Of a stretch of 64,000 bases of DNA, positions 9,898 through 19,264 are shown piece by piece (position 1 is the first letter of the stretch; each line of letters begins with the position of its first letter). Source of the stretch: Marinomonas rhizomae (GTDB lineage: Bacteria; Pseudomonadota; Gammaproteobacteria; Pseudomonadales; Marinomonadaceae); NCBI RefSeq assembly GCF_024397855.1, contig NZ_CP073343.1, positions 3,162,001 to 3,226,000 of the forward strand, written 5' to 3'. The position numbers and the translations under genes were made by a program. A model generated the notes under the pieces. That model was not told the origin of the DNA and searched no databases. It saw nothing but the letters and a program-made list of their open reading frames with translations.

Positions 9898-9938
9898 AAA
9901 CTTGCCTGTGAGTCCATGAAACTTGTCTAGCGATCCAT
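9898..9938. promoter_or_regulatory. Direct repeat with 21-bp period, likely AraC-family operator
   Basis: AAACTTGCCTGTGAGTCCAT and AAACTTGTCTAGCGATCCAT begin exactly 21 bp apart, 63-103 bp upstream of the dehydrogenase. AraC activators often bind tandem sites with this spacing. Confidence 0.55.
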
Positions 9939-10051
9939 TTCTGCGCTGCTTTTGTATTGACCCTTGAGCAAGCAAGAGAGATGATGAGTAAAAGAGAATT
10001 CACCACGCCACACTATTAAAATAACAATATGAAGATAAAAGAGGTGTGTTA

Positions 10052-10975
10052 ATGAGTCGTTCTATCTCGACAGAAAAAACATTACAGCAACATAAACGCG
10101 CCCCCATTCAGCTGGTCGAAAACCGTGTGTGTTTTGCTGGGCCGCACTCTGAATTGAGTATCTACGATACTTATGAGCAAGCCCAAAAAGTCAGCTTAAA
10201 AGCCGAGTCCTTGCTTTATTGTGGAATGGTGACAGGCGCAAAGGTCATGCACACAAAAGACCATGACAATATACCTTTTCTACCCCATGAATCTTTCATT
10301 TTGGCACCTAAGGAGGAAGTCTTTATCGACTTCCCCGAAGCCGAGTTTCATAACCCAACCACTTGTCTCACCATCGCTATTTCGCAAGAACGAGTCGCGC
10401 AAATTTGCGATCGCATGAATGACATTATGGTAGAGTCTCTGCCGACTAACGTGACATTGGATCCCAACCAACACCTACATACTTTGCACACCCAAGCAAC
10501 TCAACAAGTCATCGATCGTCTTACCAGTGATTTTTTGCGCAATGATCCAGACCGAGATTTGCTCGTCGACTTTGGGGTCAGCGAGCTGGTCACTCGCATA
10601 CTCAGACATCACGGCCGAGACGCACTATTGCGCTTCACCCAACGCGCACCTGATGCAAATGGCTTGACCTGTGTTATCCAATGGATAGAACAAAACCTAG
10701 CCCAACCATTAGATATCAATCAGCTGGCTAAAATGGCTTGCATGAGCCGAAGCCGCTTCTACGAAAATTTTAAACGCCAACTAGGCTGCACACCTTTAGA
10801 ATACCAACACCAAAGAAGGATGAGCCGCGCCTACCAGCGCTTACAAGAGAAATCTTCAGTAACAGAAGTGAGTTATGAACTAGGTTACTTAAGTTTGAGT
10901 CACTTTAGTCGACGCTTCCATCAACACTTTGGGATATCACCACGCCAAGTGACTCAAACTCAACTCAATTCATAA
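10052..10975 (+). CDS. AraC-family transcriptional regulator (AraC_N plus HTH)
   Basis: A 307-residue protein with an N-terminal AraC_N-type sensor (about 10-190; FILAPKEEVFIDFP, TTCLTIAISQERV) and a C-terminal double helix-turn-helix (INQLAKMACMSRSRFYENF; then VTEVSYELGYLSLSHFSRRF). Start ATG follows GAGGT. The family includes E. coli YqhC, an aldehyde-responsive activator. The divergent aldehyde dehydrogenase is the obvious target. It converges on an MFS gene with only 12 bp between stops. Confidence 0.87.
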   Translation: MSRSISTEKTLQQHKRAPIQLVENRVCFAGPHSELSIYDTYEQAQKVSLKAESLLYCGMVTGAKVMHTKDHDNIPFLPHESFILAPKEEVFIDFPEAEFHNPTTCLTIAISQERVAQICDRMNDIMVESLPTNVTLDPNQHLHTLHTQATQQVIDRLTSDFLRNDPDRDLLVDFGVSELVTRILRHHGRDALLRFTQRAPDANGLTCVIQWIEQNLAQPLDINQLAKMACMSRSRFYENFKRQLGCTPLEYQHQRRMSRAYQRLQEKSSVTEVSYELGYLSLSHFSRRFHQHFGISPRQVTQTQLNS

Positions 10976-10987
10976 CAGAATATAAAA

Positions 10988-12205
10988 CTAAAAAGCGTGT
11001 CCTAATTTTGCTTTGCAGTACATGAAAACAACCAACATAAAGATCAGAGCAAACGTTAAGCCAAAAAATGGTACCAATTGACCAAGCTGATACAAAGAAG
11101 CCAATGTGACAGGCCCCAAGGCAGCACCAAGCCCTTGCATTGATGCATTCATACTGGCTAATCGGCTCTGTTGATCGTCCTTTACCAACAAGGTTTGCGC
11201 GGTCACTATACCTGGAAATAAGAAACCAAAACCGGCACCAAATAACCCCATGGCAACCAGCACGCCAAAATAAGAATCCAAAAAGATAAACGCTAGCTGA
11301 GCCACTATTCCAACCCCCACACCAGAGAAAATCAAAGTGACTACGCCAAGCTGGAAGCGCGGTACCAATATCATCTGCACCAAAATACTAAAACAAGACA
11401 TGGTCATCATAGCAAACCCTAACTGATGGGTTGTTTGAGCAACATCAAGCTGAAACCTATCTTGAATCAAAAAGCTCATAATTTGCTGCACGCCTGTCAT
11501 AGATAAAATCGACAAAGAGGACATAAACAAGAACGGCATGACTGGCTGGGTGAACCAATTAATTTTGGGAGGTTTCACAAATTGACGAACATGCTTGGTA
11601 TCTTTGACAAAAAACACCACCAGCAATGCTGACGAACCAGCTAAAAAAGAAATAATATAAAAAGGCGCTGTAAGACCTAAACCACTCAACAAAGACGCAA
11701 ACGCAGGACCTAAAATCATCCCAATACTAAAAGAAGCGCCAATCATCGCAATGGTCGAACTGCGATGCTTAATATCTGTGTGCGAAATCAAATAGGTTTG
11801 AATAGAAGGTAAAATCCCAGCGATTCCTAGCGAAAAAATAATTCGCAAAACAAACACACTAAAATATGTCTGCTCCGCGGTTAAATGTTTTGCCAATGCT
11901 TCCTGAAGCACAAAACCTGTAGTGCCAATGGTAACAGCGTAGCAACTCATGCCGATAATTACCGAACGCACTCGGCCAATTCTGTTGATAATGCTTCCCC
12001 ACAGAAAAGCCGCAACCACAAAAGTGGCGGCACCAACGGTGATCAGTGTACTAATCCGGACATCAGCAAGACCAATTTCACGACCTATTGGTGGTAAAGA
12101 CGTAAAGATAAAAGATTGCCCAATCCCTACCGCTATTAAACAAAATAACAACAGCCAGCGAGACAAGCGCTCATGAAGGGAAGAATAAGTTTCGGAGTTA
12201 ATCAA
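10988..12205 (-). CDS. MFS transporter (drug-efflux-like)
   Basis: A 405-residue, 12-helix major facilitator. The loop 2-3 motif reads GSIINRIGRVRSVIIG and helix 5 shows GASFSIGMILGPAFASLLSG, an antiporter-like motif C. This suggests efflux, but the substrate is unknown. The start is an unusual TTG, supported by AAGGA six bases upstream; a nearby ATG is out of frame. It is divergent from another MFS gene across a 367-bp gap. Confidence 0.82.
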   Translation of the reverse strand: MINSETYSSLHERLSRWLLLFCLIAVGIGQSFIFTSLPPIGREIGLADVRISTLITVGAATFVVAAFLWGSIINRIGRVRSVIIGMSCYAVTIGTTGFVLQEALAKHLTAEQTYFSVFVLRIIFSLGIAGILPSIQTYLISHTDIKHRSSTIAMIGASFSIGMILGPAFASLLSGLGLTAPFYIISFLAGSSALLVVFFVKDTKHVRQFVKPPKINWFTQPVMPFLFMSSLSILSMTGVQQIMSFLIQDRFQLDVAQTTHQLGFAMMTMSCFSILVQMILVPRFQLGVVTLIFSGVGVGIVAQLAFIFLDSYFGVLVAMGLFGAGFGFLFPGIVTAQTLLVKDDQQSRLASMNASMQGLGAALGPVTLASLYQLGQLVPFFGLTFALIFMLVVFMYCKAKLGHAF

Positions 12206-12572
12206 TGCATGTCCTTAAAAAATAAACCAGCAGTTCAGTCTGCCAATACAGCAGACCCACTTAAACAAACTTACCAAGGCAAACTTGCGTTTAAAAAGGG
12301 GTTATTTATCATCCTGATAAAGTGAGCAATAAATTATCATATTTTGGTGTTTTTTTCTGGGTATTATGGTCAAAAACTCTAATCAAAAATAATAAGTATC
12401 AATAAAACAACGATATAAATACGGCTTTATCTTTGCACCTAGAATAAAAAAACACGTAAAATCTGACTTAACGATCAGTGCGCCCTCCCTACTAATAGCG
12501 ACGGCTAAACACAAAAAGTCGATCAGCTATAAAACCACTCATCATTGTTTCAGAAAATAAAGAAAGGAAATC
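12206..12572. promoter_or_regulatory. Divergent MFS intergenic region with a short palindrome
   Basis: No gene is seen in this AT-rich gap. TTTATCATCCTGATAAA at 12305-12321 has perfect 7-bp arms and could be an operator for either transporter. Confidence 0.35.
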
Positions 12573-13784
12573 ATGCAGCCTCTTTTTAAGCACCCTAATT
12601 TTGTCCATTTTTGGATCGGTCAAATAGCGTCTTCCTTTGCTTTCCAGATGCTCAGTGTGGGGATTGGCTGGCAAATGTACGACCTGACCAATAGCCCAAT
12701 GGCACTAGGGCTTGTGGGGCTTTGCCAGTTTCTCCCGCAACTACTATTAACCTTGGTCGTAGGGCACGTCGCAGATCGCTATAACCGTCGACTTATTTGT
12801 GTTTGTACGCGTTTCACTATGGCAATGACAGTTGGAATTCTAGCGTACGGAAATATGACTGAAAGCATCTCAGCCAATATGATTTACCTTTGCGCTGCTC
12901 TACTAGGCACAGCAAGGGCCTTTGAAATGCCAGCGAACCAAGCCATTCTTCCAAATCTTGTTCCCAATGAATTACTATCTCGCGCCATTAGTGCTATCGC
13001 TTCTGCACGAGAGATATCGGTCATTGCAGGGCCAGCGCTTGGGGGCTTAATTTATCTTTTAGGACCAACTACGCTTTACCTTTCTAGCATGAGTTGCTTT
13101 TTAGTCTCTTGCGTCATCATGTTTTTCTTACATTACAACTTCACCGTAAAAAGTAAGTCGCCAATCAGCATGGAACATCTATTCGGTGGTTTAAGCTTTA
13201 TCCGCGGTAACAAGGTCATTCTTGGTTCCGTGTCTCTGGACATGTTTGCGGTTCTCCTAGGTGGCGCGACGGCTCTTTTACCCATTGTTGCCAAGGATAT
13301 ACTTCATACGGGGCCATGGGGCTTGGGGTTATTGCGCTGCGCTCCAGCACTTGGCGCATTACTCATGTCAGTGTACTTAGCACGTCATCCGTTAACCCAC
13401 AGCGTCGGGAAAATCATGTTTGCTGCCGTGGCTATTTTTGGTGTCGCAACGATTTTATTTGGTTTATCCGAGAACCTGATTTTATCAATGATCGCTCTCA
13501 TCTTGCTTGGATCATCCGACATGATAAGTGTGGTCATCCGCTCGACATTGGTTCAATTAGAAACGCCCGATGAAATGCGTGGCCGAGTCAGTGCTGCCAA
13601 TTCGGTTTTCATTGGCAGTTCCAATCAATTAGGGGAATTTGAATCTGGGGTCACCGCAGCTTGGTTCGGTGTGGTTCCCGCCATTGTTATTGGCGGAGTG
13701 GGAACCATTGCTGTCGTCGGTATTTGGATGTATCTGTTCCCAAATTTATTAAAACGTAACACGCTAGATCAAGAAAACGATTAG
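12573..13784 (+). CDS. MFS transporter, EntS-like (MFS_3 family)
   Basis: A 403-residue major facilitator. Its N-terminus (FKHPNFVHFWIGQIASSF), the loop GHVADRYNRRLI and the segment LETPDEMRGRVSAANSVFIG are typical of the MFS_3 group that includes the enterobactin exporter EntS. No siderophore genes are nearby, so the substrate is open. A GAAAGGA ribosome site precedes the ATG. Confidence 0.82.
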   Translation: MQPLFKHPNFVHFWIGQIASSFAFQMLSVGIGWQMYDLTNSPMALGLVGLCQFLPQLLLTLVVGHVADRYNRRLICVCTRFTMAMTVGILAYGNMTESISANMIYLCAALLGTARAFEMPANQAILPNLVPNELLSRAISAIASAREISVIAGPALGGLIYLLGPTTLYLSSMSCFLVSCVIMFFLHYNFTVKSKSPISMEHLFGGLSFIRGNKVILGSVSLDMFAVLLGGATALLPIVAKDILHTGPWGLGLLRCAPALGALLMSVYLARHPLTHSVGKIMFAAVAIFGVATILFGLSENLILSMIALILLGSSDMISVVIRSTLVQLETPDEMRGRVSAANSVFIGSSNQLGEFESGVTAAWFGVVPAIVIGGVGTIAVVGIWMYLFPNLLKRNTLDQEND

Positions 13785-13801
13785 ATTTAGTTGTCTACCA
13801 A

Positions 13802-13822
13802 AGCCTGATCTGAGATCAGGCT
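13802..13822. other. Hairpin between convergent MFS genes
   Basis: AGCCTGATCT and AGATCAGGCT form a near-perfect stem at the 3' ends of two convergent genes. No T-run follows, so it may act as an mRNA-end stabiliser rather than a classical terminator. Confidence 0.5.
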
Positions 13823-14991
13823 GCACGCCTTAAAATCACCTGAAACAAACCAAACAGTAACAATGCATAAAACAGAAAGCTGACGGTTAACAAGGTCAGT
13901 CCAAAATGTCCGCCAATCACACCACTTAAGAATGGCAAGGTCATAGCACCAAATACTGCGGCACTCATTTGAAAGCCAATCGCATGGACAGAATACCTTT
14001 TACCAACTCGCGCTGCCGTTTGCGAAATCATGCAAGGAAAAATCGGTGCAGCGCAGAACCCCATCAATGCCAAGCCAAAATAGCTCGTATATGGCGTCCC
14101 ACTCATCGTAAAAGAGAGTGCGCCTAAAGCAACACCAATCAAACAAAGACGCAATAATTGATCGACAGAAAAACGCTCCACTAAGAAACCAAAAATAGCA
14201 CGACCAAACGCCAAAGCTCCCCAGTAAACGGCAACCCAAGTCCCTGCACTGGCTAACGAGATATTTCGAGACTCGGTCATCACTGTGAACGCCCACTGAC
14301 CAACACCAACTTCAACACCAGCGTATAAAAAGAAAAACACAATTTGAAAGCGAATAACAGGATGCTTCAATGCCTGAAGCTGCGTAATTGCTGGCGTACC
14401 ATCGACTTTAGTATCGGCTTTTTTAGGGCTATGTTTCTCACTTTCCCAAAGGTGCCGACTAAATACAAACACCACAGCCATGACAAATAATATTGTCGCG
14501 AGAACGGCATAACCCAGACGCCAGTTCTGGGAAAAGCTAACCAAAACACTTGTGACAATAATCGGACCTGCGGTTGCACCAACACCGAACGCAGCATGCA
14601 ACCAATTCATATGACGAGTTGAAAAATGCTCTGCTGCATAGGCGTTAAGCCCAGCATCAATAGCGCCTGACCCCATACCAATGACGATAGAGGACAAGAC
14701 AAAAATAATAAAAGAAGGACTAAAATAGAATCCGAATAGACCAAAACTTACCAGCAAGCTGCTGACAACCAATAACCAACCCACACCAAAGCGGGTCATT
14801 AAATAGCCGACTAAAAAGCTCGACATTAAATAGCCCACGCCACCAGCTGCAATGACCAAACCTAGCCAGCCAGTAGGAACACCAAATTCCGTACGAACAA
14901 ATGGCCAATTGATACCATGGGCGGCGTCTGGTAAGCCCAAACTAATGAAGCCTAAATAAGCAATAAATAACAAAACGCCTGATGTGCGCAC
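13816..14991 (-). CDS. MFS transporter, fucose-permease-like
   Basis: A 391-residue protein with about 12 helices. The start MRTSGVLLFIAYLGFISLGL, then GLPDAAHGINWPFVR and IVIGMGSGAIDAGLNAYAAEHF, are typical of the FucP-like branch of the major facilitator family, often sugar-related importers. The start is GTG with AAGGA about nine bases upstream. Neighbours give no substrate clue. Confidence 0.8.
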   Translation of the reverse strand: MRTSGVLLFIAYLGFISLGLPDAAHGINWPFVRTEFGVPTGWLGLVIAAGGVGYLMSSFLVGYLMTRFGVGWLLVVSSLLVSFGLFGFYFSPSFIIFVLSSIVIGMGSGAIDAGLNAYAAEHFSTRHMNWLHAAFGVGATAGPIIVTSVLVSFSQNWRLGYAVLATILFVMAVVFVFSRHLWESEKHSPKKADTKVDGTPAITQLQALKHPVIRFQIVFFFLYAGVEVGVGQWAFTVMTESRNISLASAGTWVAVYWGALAFGRAIFGFLVERFSVDQLLRLCLIGVALGALSFTMSGTPYTSYFGLALMGFCAAPIFPCMISQTAARVGKRYSVHAIGFQMSAAVFGAMTLPFLSGVIGGHFGLTLLTVSFLFYALLLFGLFQVILRRAA

Positions 14992-15049
14992 TCTAAATAT
15001 CCTTATTAAAATTTGCTTATTTGAACGTATCTATTTTATAAATAACGGC

Positions 15050-15322
15050 CTAACGCCATTTACGTTTTTCTTTTTCTATCGTCTTCCATTTCCAATTTGG
15101 CGCTTCCCCTTTCCAGTAATAGCAAGCAATCAAAATAAGCGTACTAACAACAACGGACACAGCCCATTTAAGCAGCTCAGTTTTTGGATCATTAACAATA
15201 CTAATAACAACGACCGCCAGCAGATATAACGCTAAAACCGCCCATCCTTGCCATGTATTTGGCTTCCCCCAACCCAAGCCATTCTTTTTCGCTGGAAACC
15301 AAACTGTTTTTTTATCCGTCAT
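15050..15322 (-). CDS. Small two-helix membrane protein, conserved hypothetical
   Basis: A 90-residue protein with a conserved-looking head (VWFPAKKNGLGWGKPNTWQG), two membrane helices (about 28-45 and 54-69) and a basic tail EKEKRKWR. Small proteins of this pattern occur in many proteobacteria without a known function. It lies downstream of folE, separated by a terminator, so it is probably transcribed on its own. Confidence 0.65.
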   Translation of the reverse strand: MTDKKTVWFPAKKNGLGWGKPNTWQGWAVLALYLLAVVVISIVNDPKTELLKWAVSVVVSTLILIACYYWKGEAPNWKWKTIEKEKRKWR

Positions 15323-15385
15323 ATCAAATGCCTCAAAGCCTAATAGCGCATATACAGGAACACTTTGCCTTAATTTGTCCCATAA

Positions 15386-15415
15386 AAAAAGAGCCTATAT
15401 GAATAGACTCTTTTT
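15386..15415 (-). terminator. Terminator downstream of folE
   Basis: The stem AAAAAGAG-CTAT / ATAG-CTCTTTTT has one mismatch, an ATGA loop and flanking A/T runs. Confidence 0.75.
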
Positions 15416-15460
15416 ATTAAAATTACTACTTAGCGAGGAGAGTTAGCTCTATTTTGCCTA

Positions 15461-15492
15461 CTCTTATCTTGCAAGGCTCTTATCTTGCAAGG
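15461..15492. repeat. 16-bp perfect tandem duplication across the folE stop
   Basis: CTCTTATCTTGCAAGG occurs twice, back to back. The second copy contains the last codons and stop of folE; the first copy is a non-coding duplicate. Confidence 0.9.
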
Positions 15493-16163
15493 AACTCACC
15501 ACGCGTTTTGTCGCTGCGTTTAAACAATCCACCCAAAGCTGTCGTTTGAGTTGAAGAACTTGCGTCCATAACACCTCGGGCTTTAACACAATAATGCACA
15601 GCACTGATGCTCACCGCAACGTTGTCTGTTTCTAACAAGGCTTGCAAGGTCACTAAAATTTGCTGAGTCAGACGCTCTTGCACCTGTGGACGCTGGGCAA
15701 AAAAGCGCACAATACGATTAATTTTAGATAAACCAATGATCTTAGTTTTAGGCAAATAAGCAACTTTGGCTAAACCATCAATCGTCACGAAGTGATGTTC
15801 ACAAGTGCTGGTAAAGCTGATATCGCTCACTTTTACCATTTCATCCACTTGCATCTTATTTTCAATAACGGTGATCTTTGGAAACTGCGCGTAATCTAAA
15901 CCAGAAAAAATTTCTTTCACGTACATTTTGGCAATACGGTGTGGCGTTTCAGCCAGACTGTCATCAGTCAAATCCAGACCAAGCGTTGACACTACATCTT
16001 CGAATGCACTTTTGATACGCTGGTATTTTTCTTCGTTCGTTAAACCGTTATCAATCATCGGGGTTTCTAGACCGCTGTTGATAAGAGCATCGCGTACTTT
16101 TATCGCCTCATCAGACAACGCAAGGCGGTTTAAATTTGTTTGTTCAGCTGTGTTAGCTTTCAT
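15480..16163 (-). CDS. folE: GTP cyclohydrolase I
   Basis: Converts GTP to 7,8-dihydroneopterin triphosphate, the first step to folates and other pterins. The 227-residue product is close to E. coli FolE (222). Zinc ligands are visible as C121 and H124 in TSTCEHHF and C192 in [24 protein letters not shown] is the conserved substrate-pocket helix. It follows folM at about 70 bp on the same strand, so both probably share a transcript. A 16-bp tandem duplication marks its 3' end. Confidence 0.95.
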   Translation of the reverse strand: MKANTAEQTNLNRLALSDEAIKVRDALINSGLETPMIDNGLTNEEKYQRIKSAFEDVVSTLGLDLTDDSLAETPHRIAKMYVKEIFSGLDYAQFPKITVIENKMQVDEMVKVSDISFTSTCEHHFVTIDGLAKVAYLPKTKIIGLSKINRIVRFFAQRPQVQERLTQQILVTLQALLETDNVAVSISAVHYCVKARGVMDASSSTQTTALGGLFKRSDKTRGEFLAR

Positions 16164-16235
16164 ATGTTTGTCCTAAGTTGCTTAACCCTGTCTCGTGACA
16201 TGAAGGCGTTCAAAAAAGAAGTCCTATTTGGCGAA

Positions 16236-16958
16236 CTACGCCAAATGTCGGCCTCCATCAAGTGACAAGGTTCGACCTGTCATGTAGCGACTGTCTAATA
16301 TGTACTGTATCGCTCGCACACCTTCTTGCTCCCCTGGCTCCTTGCGCAGCAAGGATTTATTCAATGCTTTGTTCCTATATTCGACGTCATCACTACTGTT
16401 AAACATTAAAAGTGATGGAGCGATCGAATTAACTTTAATTCGAGGTGCAAATCGTTTAGCAAACGAGCAAGTTAAATTCGCCAAGCCTGCTTTACTGGCT
16501 GAGTAAGCAATGTGTTTATCACTGCCTTTTTCAACCACATAATCCGTCATGTGAATAATATCTGCTTGCCCATCTTGCTCAGAACCTGCACATAATAATG
16601 CTTCGAAAGCCAGATTTATACGGTAAGGAGCAAATACGTGAACTTGCCACATTTTTTCCATCAATAACGCTGTATCCAAACAACCGTCTTCAGACTCCCA
16701 TTCGGATGCATTATGAATAATGCCGCCAAGCGCAGAATACTGATCCGTTATAACTTTAATAAATTTATCCACTCCAGAACTAGTAGAAAAGTCCGCTTGT
16801 ATGCAAGAAATCCCCTGCTCTTCTAAGATGGCAATATCTTCTCGTTCTCTGCGATAGGTGATAACCACCTTGTATCCTTGAGCAACTAACGCTTTAGCGC
16901 AAGCAAGACCTAGACGTTGCCCTCCGCCGGTAATAATAATTGGCATTTTACGCGTCAT
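16236..16958 (-). CDS. folM: Dihydromonapterin reductase
   Basis: A 240-residue short-chain dehydrogenase that reduces dihydromonapterin to tetrahydromonapterin. The cofactor loop is TGGGQRLG (10-17) and the catalytic pair is Y152-x3-K156 in AYSASKAGLANL. The segment IIHNASEWESE is characteristic of FolM rather than general SDRs. In pseudomonads folM is grouped with a GTP cyclohydrolase gene, as here. A dyad lies about 50 bp upstream of its start. Confidence 0.88.
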   Translation of the reverse strand: MTRKMPIIITGGGQRLGLACAKALVAQGYKVVITYRREREDIAILEEQGISCIQADFSTSSGVDKFIKVITDQYSALGGIIHNASEWESEDGCLDTALLMEKMWQVHVFAPYRINLAFEALLCAGSEQDGQADIIHMTDYVVEKGSDKHIAYSASKAGLANLTCSFAKRFAPRIKVNSIAPSLLMFNSSDDVEYRNKALNKSLLRKEPGEQEGVRAIQYILDSRYMTGRTLSLDGGRHLA

Positions 16959-17006
16959 TAGTGTCCTTTCCTACTGAGTTATTGTCATTAACCACATGAA
17001 AAAATA

Positions 17007-17027
17007 CTATCGATTCAGTATTGATAG
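17007..17027. promoter_or_regulatory. Imperfect dyad upstream of folM
   Basis: CTATCGATTCAGTATTGATAG matches its reverse complement at eight of ten arm positions. It could be a regulator site for folM or for the divergent hydrolase gene. Confidence 0.35.
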
Positions 17028-17081
17028 TTTGTTTATAACAACACTGGATTTTTCTGCTAGCTTAAATACGTACCGTTTAAA

Positions 17082-17117
17082 AAAAAAGATCAATTAATAT
17101 CATCTAAGATCTTTTTT
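17082..17117. terminator. Terminator-like hairpin in a divergent promoter region
   Basis: AAAAAAGATC and GATCTTTTTT form a perfect 10-bp stem around a 16-nt loop, lying between divergent genes where no upstream transcript is expected. It may be a leader attenuator for the gene at 17209 or a relic. Confidence 0.45.
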
Positions 17118-17208
17118 CCCACGTATCCATTGAACCACTTTCCATTAATAAGTTCTAAGGAAGATGCGTTGCTGAATTTCACTCTATAAATTTAAAGAAG
17201 GAATTGCG

Positions 17209-18132
17209 ATGACTTTACCAACAGAAAGACCCATTAATAAAGCGTTAACAAGCGAAAAGATCCCTCAAGAAGCATTCGACTGGTACGATGAATACGCCCA
17301 TGGCGATATAGATCGCCGTACTTTCTTGTCTCGTCTCGGCACACTTAGCGTGACGGGACTGACCCTTTCTGTCGTCGCAGGTGCACTAACGCCAAATTAC
17401 GCATTGGCTGAACAAGTGTCATTTAATGATCCAGATATTACGGCGAGTTACGTTGAATACGAATCGCCGAACGGACATGGTAAAGCTCGTGGCTATTTAG
17501 TCATTCCCAAAAATGTTAATGCCGATAACAAAGCGGCAGCCGTTCTAGTTGCGCACGAAAACCGTGGCCTCAACCCATACATAGAGGATGTTGCAAGACG
17601 GCTAGCAAAAGCCGGATTCATCGCTTTTGCTCCTGATGCTCTCTTCCCTTTAGGTGGTTATCCAGGTAATGACGATGAAGGTCGTGCAATGCAAAAAACC
17701 TTGGACGGAAATAAAATCGAAGGGGACTTTATGGATGCCGCAACGCTGCTGAAAAACCATGAATTGAGTACTGGAAAAGTAGGCATGGTCGGATTTTGTT
17801 ATGGAGGGTATTTGACAAATGCCTTAGCAGCAGCAATGCCAGACACTATTCATGCAGGTGCACCTTATTACGGTACACCTGCAAAATCCAACATAGATAA
17901 AATTACAGCACCACTACAGCTGCATTTTGCAGAGTTGGATAAACGAGTGAATGACTCTTGGCCAGCTTATGAGAAAGCATTAAAAGCGAACAATGTGGAA
18001 TACACAGCGTATGTATATCCTAACGCGAATCATGGTTTCCATAATGATTCGACCGCCCGTTATCAAGAGAAAAACGCAGAGCTTGCCTGGGAGCGCACTA
18101 TTAGTTTCTTTAAAAAGACATTGAGTGCTTAA
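17209..18132 (+). CDS. Tat-exported dienelactone hydrolase family protein (YghX-like)
   Basis: A 307-residue alpha/beta hydrolase. Residues 36-66 look like a Tat signal (DRRTFLSRLG then a hydrophobic stretch ending ALAEQV), preceded by an unusually long 35-residue head, as in YghX. The catalytic cysteine is C197 in GFCYGGY and the histidine H275 in NANHGFHND; an acidic partner lies in ELDKRVND near 242-249. It would act in the periplasm on an unknown ester or lactone. A strong terminator follows. Confidence 0.82.
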   Translation: MTLPTERPINKALTSEKIPQEAFDWYDEYAHGDIDRRTFLSRLGTLSVTGLTLSVVAGALTPNYALAEQVSFNDPDITASYVEYESPNGHGKARGYLVIPKNVNADNKAAAVLVAHENRGLNPYIEDVARRLAKAGFIAFAPDALFPLGGYPGNDDEGRAMQKTLDGNKIEGDFMDAATLLKNHELSTGKVGMVGFCYGGYLTNALAAAMPDTIHAGAPYYGTPAKSNIDKITAPLQLHFAELDKRVNDSWPAYEKALKANNVEYTAYVYPNANHGFHNDSTARYQEKNAELAWERTISFFKKTLSA

Positions 18133-18140
18133 CGGTAAAT

Positions 18141-18182
18141 AAAAAGTGTTACGGCCTATTTTCTTAAGCCGTAACACTTTTT
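18141..18182. terminator. Strong bidirectional terminator
   Basis: A perfect 15-bp stem (AAAAAGTGTTACGGC and complement) with a 12-nt loop. The stop codon of the convergent glycosyltransferase gene lies in the loop, so both genes end at one hairpin. Confidence 0.9.
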
Positions 18183-19264
18183 ATCCTCTTAGTATTATCG
18201 ATTGCGGATTGCTTACTATAGTTGAAATTAATACCGCGCAAATTAGGAGTCTGCTGCCACAAAGACTCACACAAATCCGATACACTAATTTCGTCACCAG
18301 ATTGCAACCACGCAACAACAGCTCGAGCAACGTTGGGATAAGAAATCTGAATGACTCTACTTGTTTCTAGCCACTCTTGAATGATTTGCGAGTTCAATAC
18401 ATCGCTCGTTTTCGCTATTTCTAAAAACTCTAACGCGATGGCATTAGAGTGTTGCTCGATTTGACCTTTCAAAGGTTTAGCGAGAATGCGACGACCAAGC
18501 TGCAAGGCCTCTGAATTTAATTCAAATCCAGCATTACACAGCACAGACTCACACTCACCTAAGTTCTTTTGAAAGACTTCTCGACTAAAAGGAAAAACCT
18601 CTACATTGCCATAAAGTCCAGGCTCAATATCCTTGCAATGAAGGCGGAAACGATAATTCTGCACCCCCTCTAACCAATCTAACACCGCCTCACTGTTCTC
18701 AAAAGGCAGATAGACCAAAACCTGCTCTGGGTCCGCCATGTTCTTTATTTGTTGCGTATGAATCAGTGGCGGCAAAATAGGATGACCAAAGTGGTGCCAG
18801 TGTGCGCCTAACTGAGTTGCTGCAGGCGCAAAATTTGACATAATCCATTGGGCTATAAAATTCTTTTTATAACGCGGGATATCGTACTTAAAGGCATACT
18901 GATGGCCAAACCCGACGCAAGGAACACCTTGACGTTTAGCCGCCCAAGCAACAATAGGCTCAAAATCCGTGATCACCAAATCATAACCGTGAGTATCAAT
19001 CGTACGAATATCTCGGTATAGCTTCAAAAAATTAGCGTTCTTGCAGGTCGCGTACAGATCCAACTGACCATTTCGAGCAACAAAACTCAAGCCTTGAAAC
19101 GTTCGATAATCACCGAATACGGCCATATCGAAATAATCTTCTGGCGGACGACCTGAAAAAACAAAATCAACCTCTATGCCTGCAGCATACATCTCAACCG
19201 CCATGGCTCGAGCGCGAGTAATATGACCATTCCCTGTTCCTTGAACACCATACAATATCTTCAT
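18164..19264 (-). CDS. MJ1255/VC2487-family glycosyltransferase
   Basis: A 366-residue GT-B-like protein beginning MKILYGVQGTGNGHITRARA, the hallmark of this UDP-sugar transferase-like family. Further motifs are VITDFEPIVAWAAKRQGVP, VGFGHQYAF and the donor-site-like LCNAGFELNSEALQLG, similar to MurG-type enzymes. The start overlaps the stop of the upstream PAP2 gene by ATGA, so the two are translationally coupled. The pairing suggests lipid-linked sugar metabolism in the envelope; the substrate is unknown. Confidence 0.8.
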   Translation of the reverse strand: MKILYGVQGTGNGHITRARAMAVEMYAAGIEVDFVFSGRPPEDYFDMAVFGDYRTFQGLSFVARNGQLDLYATCKNANFLKLYRDIRTIDTHGYDLVITDFEPIVAWAAKRQGVPCVGFGHQYAFKYDIPRYKKNFIAQWIMSNFAPAATQLGAHWHHFGHPILPPLIHTQQIKNMADPEQVLVYLPFENSEAVLDWLEGVQNYRFRLHCKDIEPGLYGNVEVFPFSREVFQKNLGECESVLCNAGFELNSEALQLGRRILAKPLKGQIEQHSNAIALEFLEIAKTSDVLNSQIIQEWLETSRVIQISYPNVARAVVAWLQSGDEISVSDLCESLWQQTPNLRGINFNYSKQSAIDNTKRIKSVTA

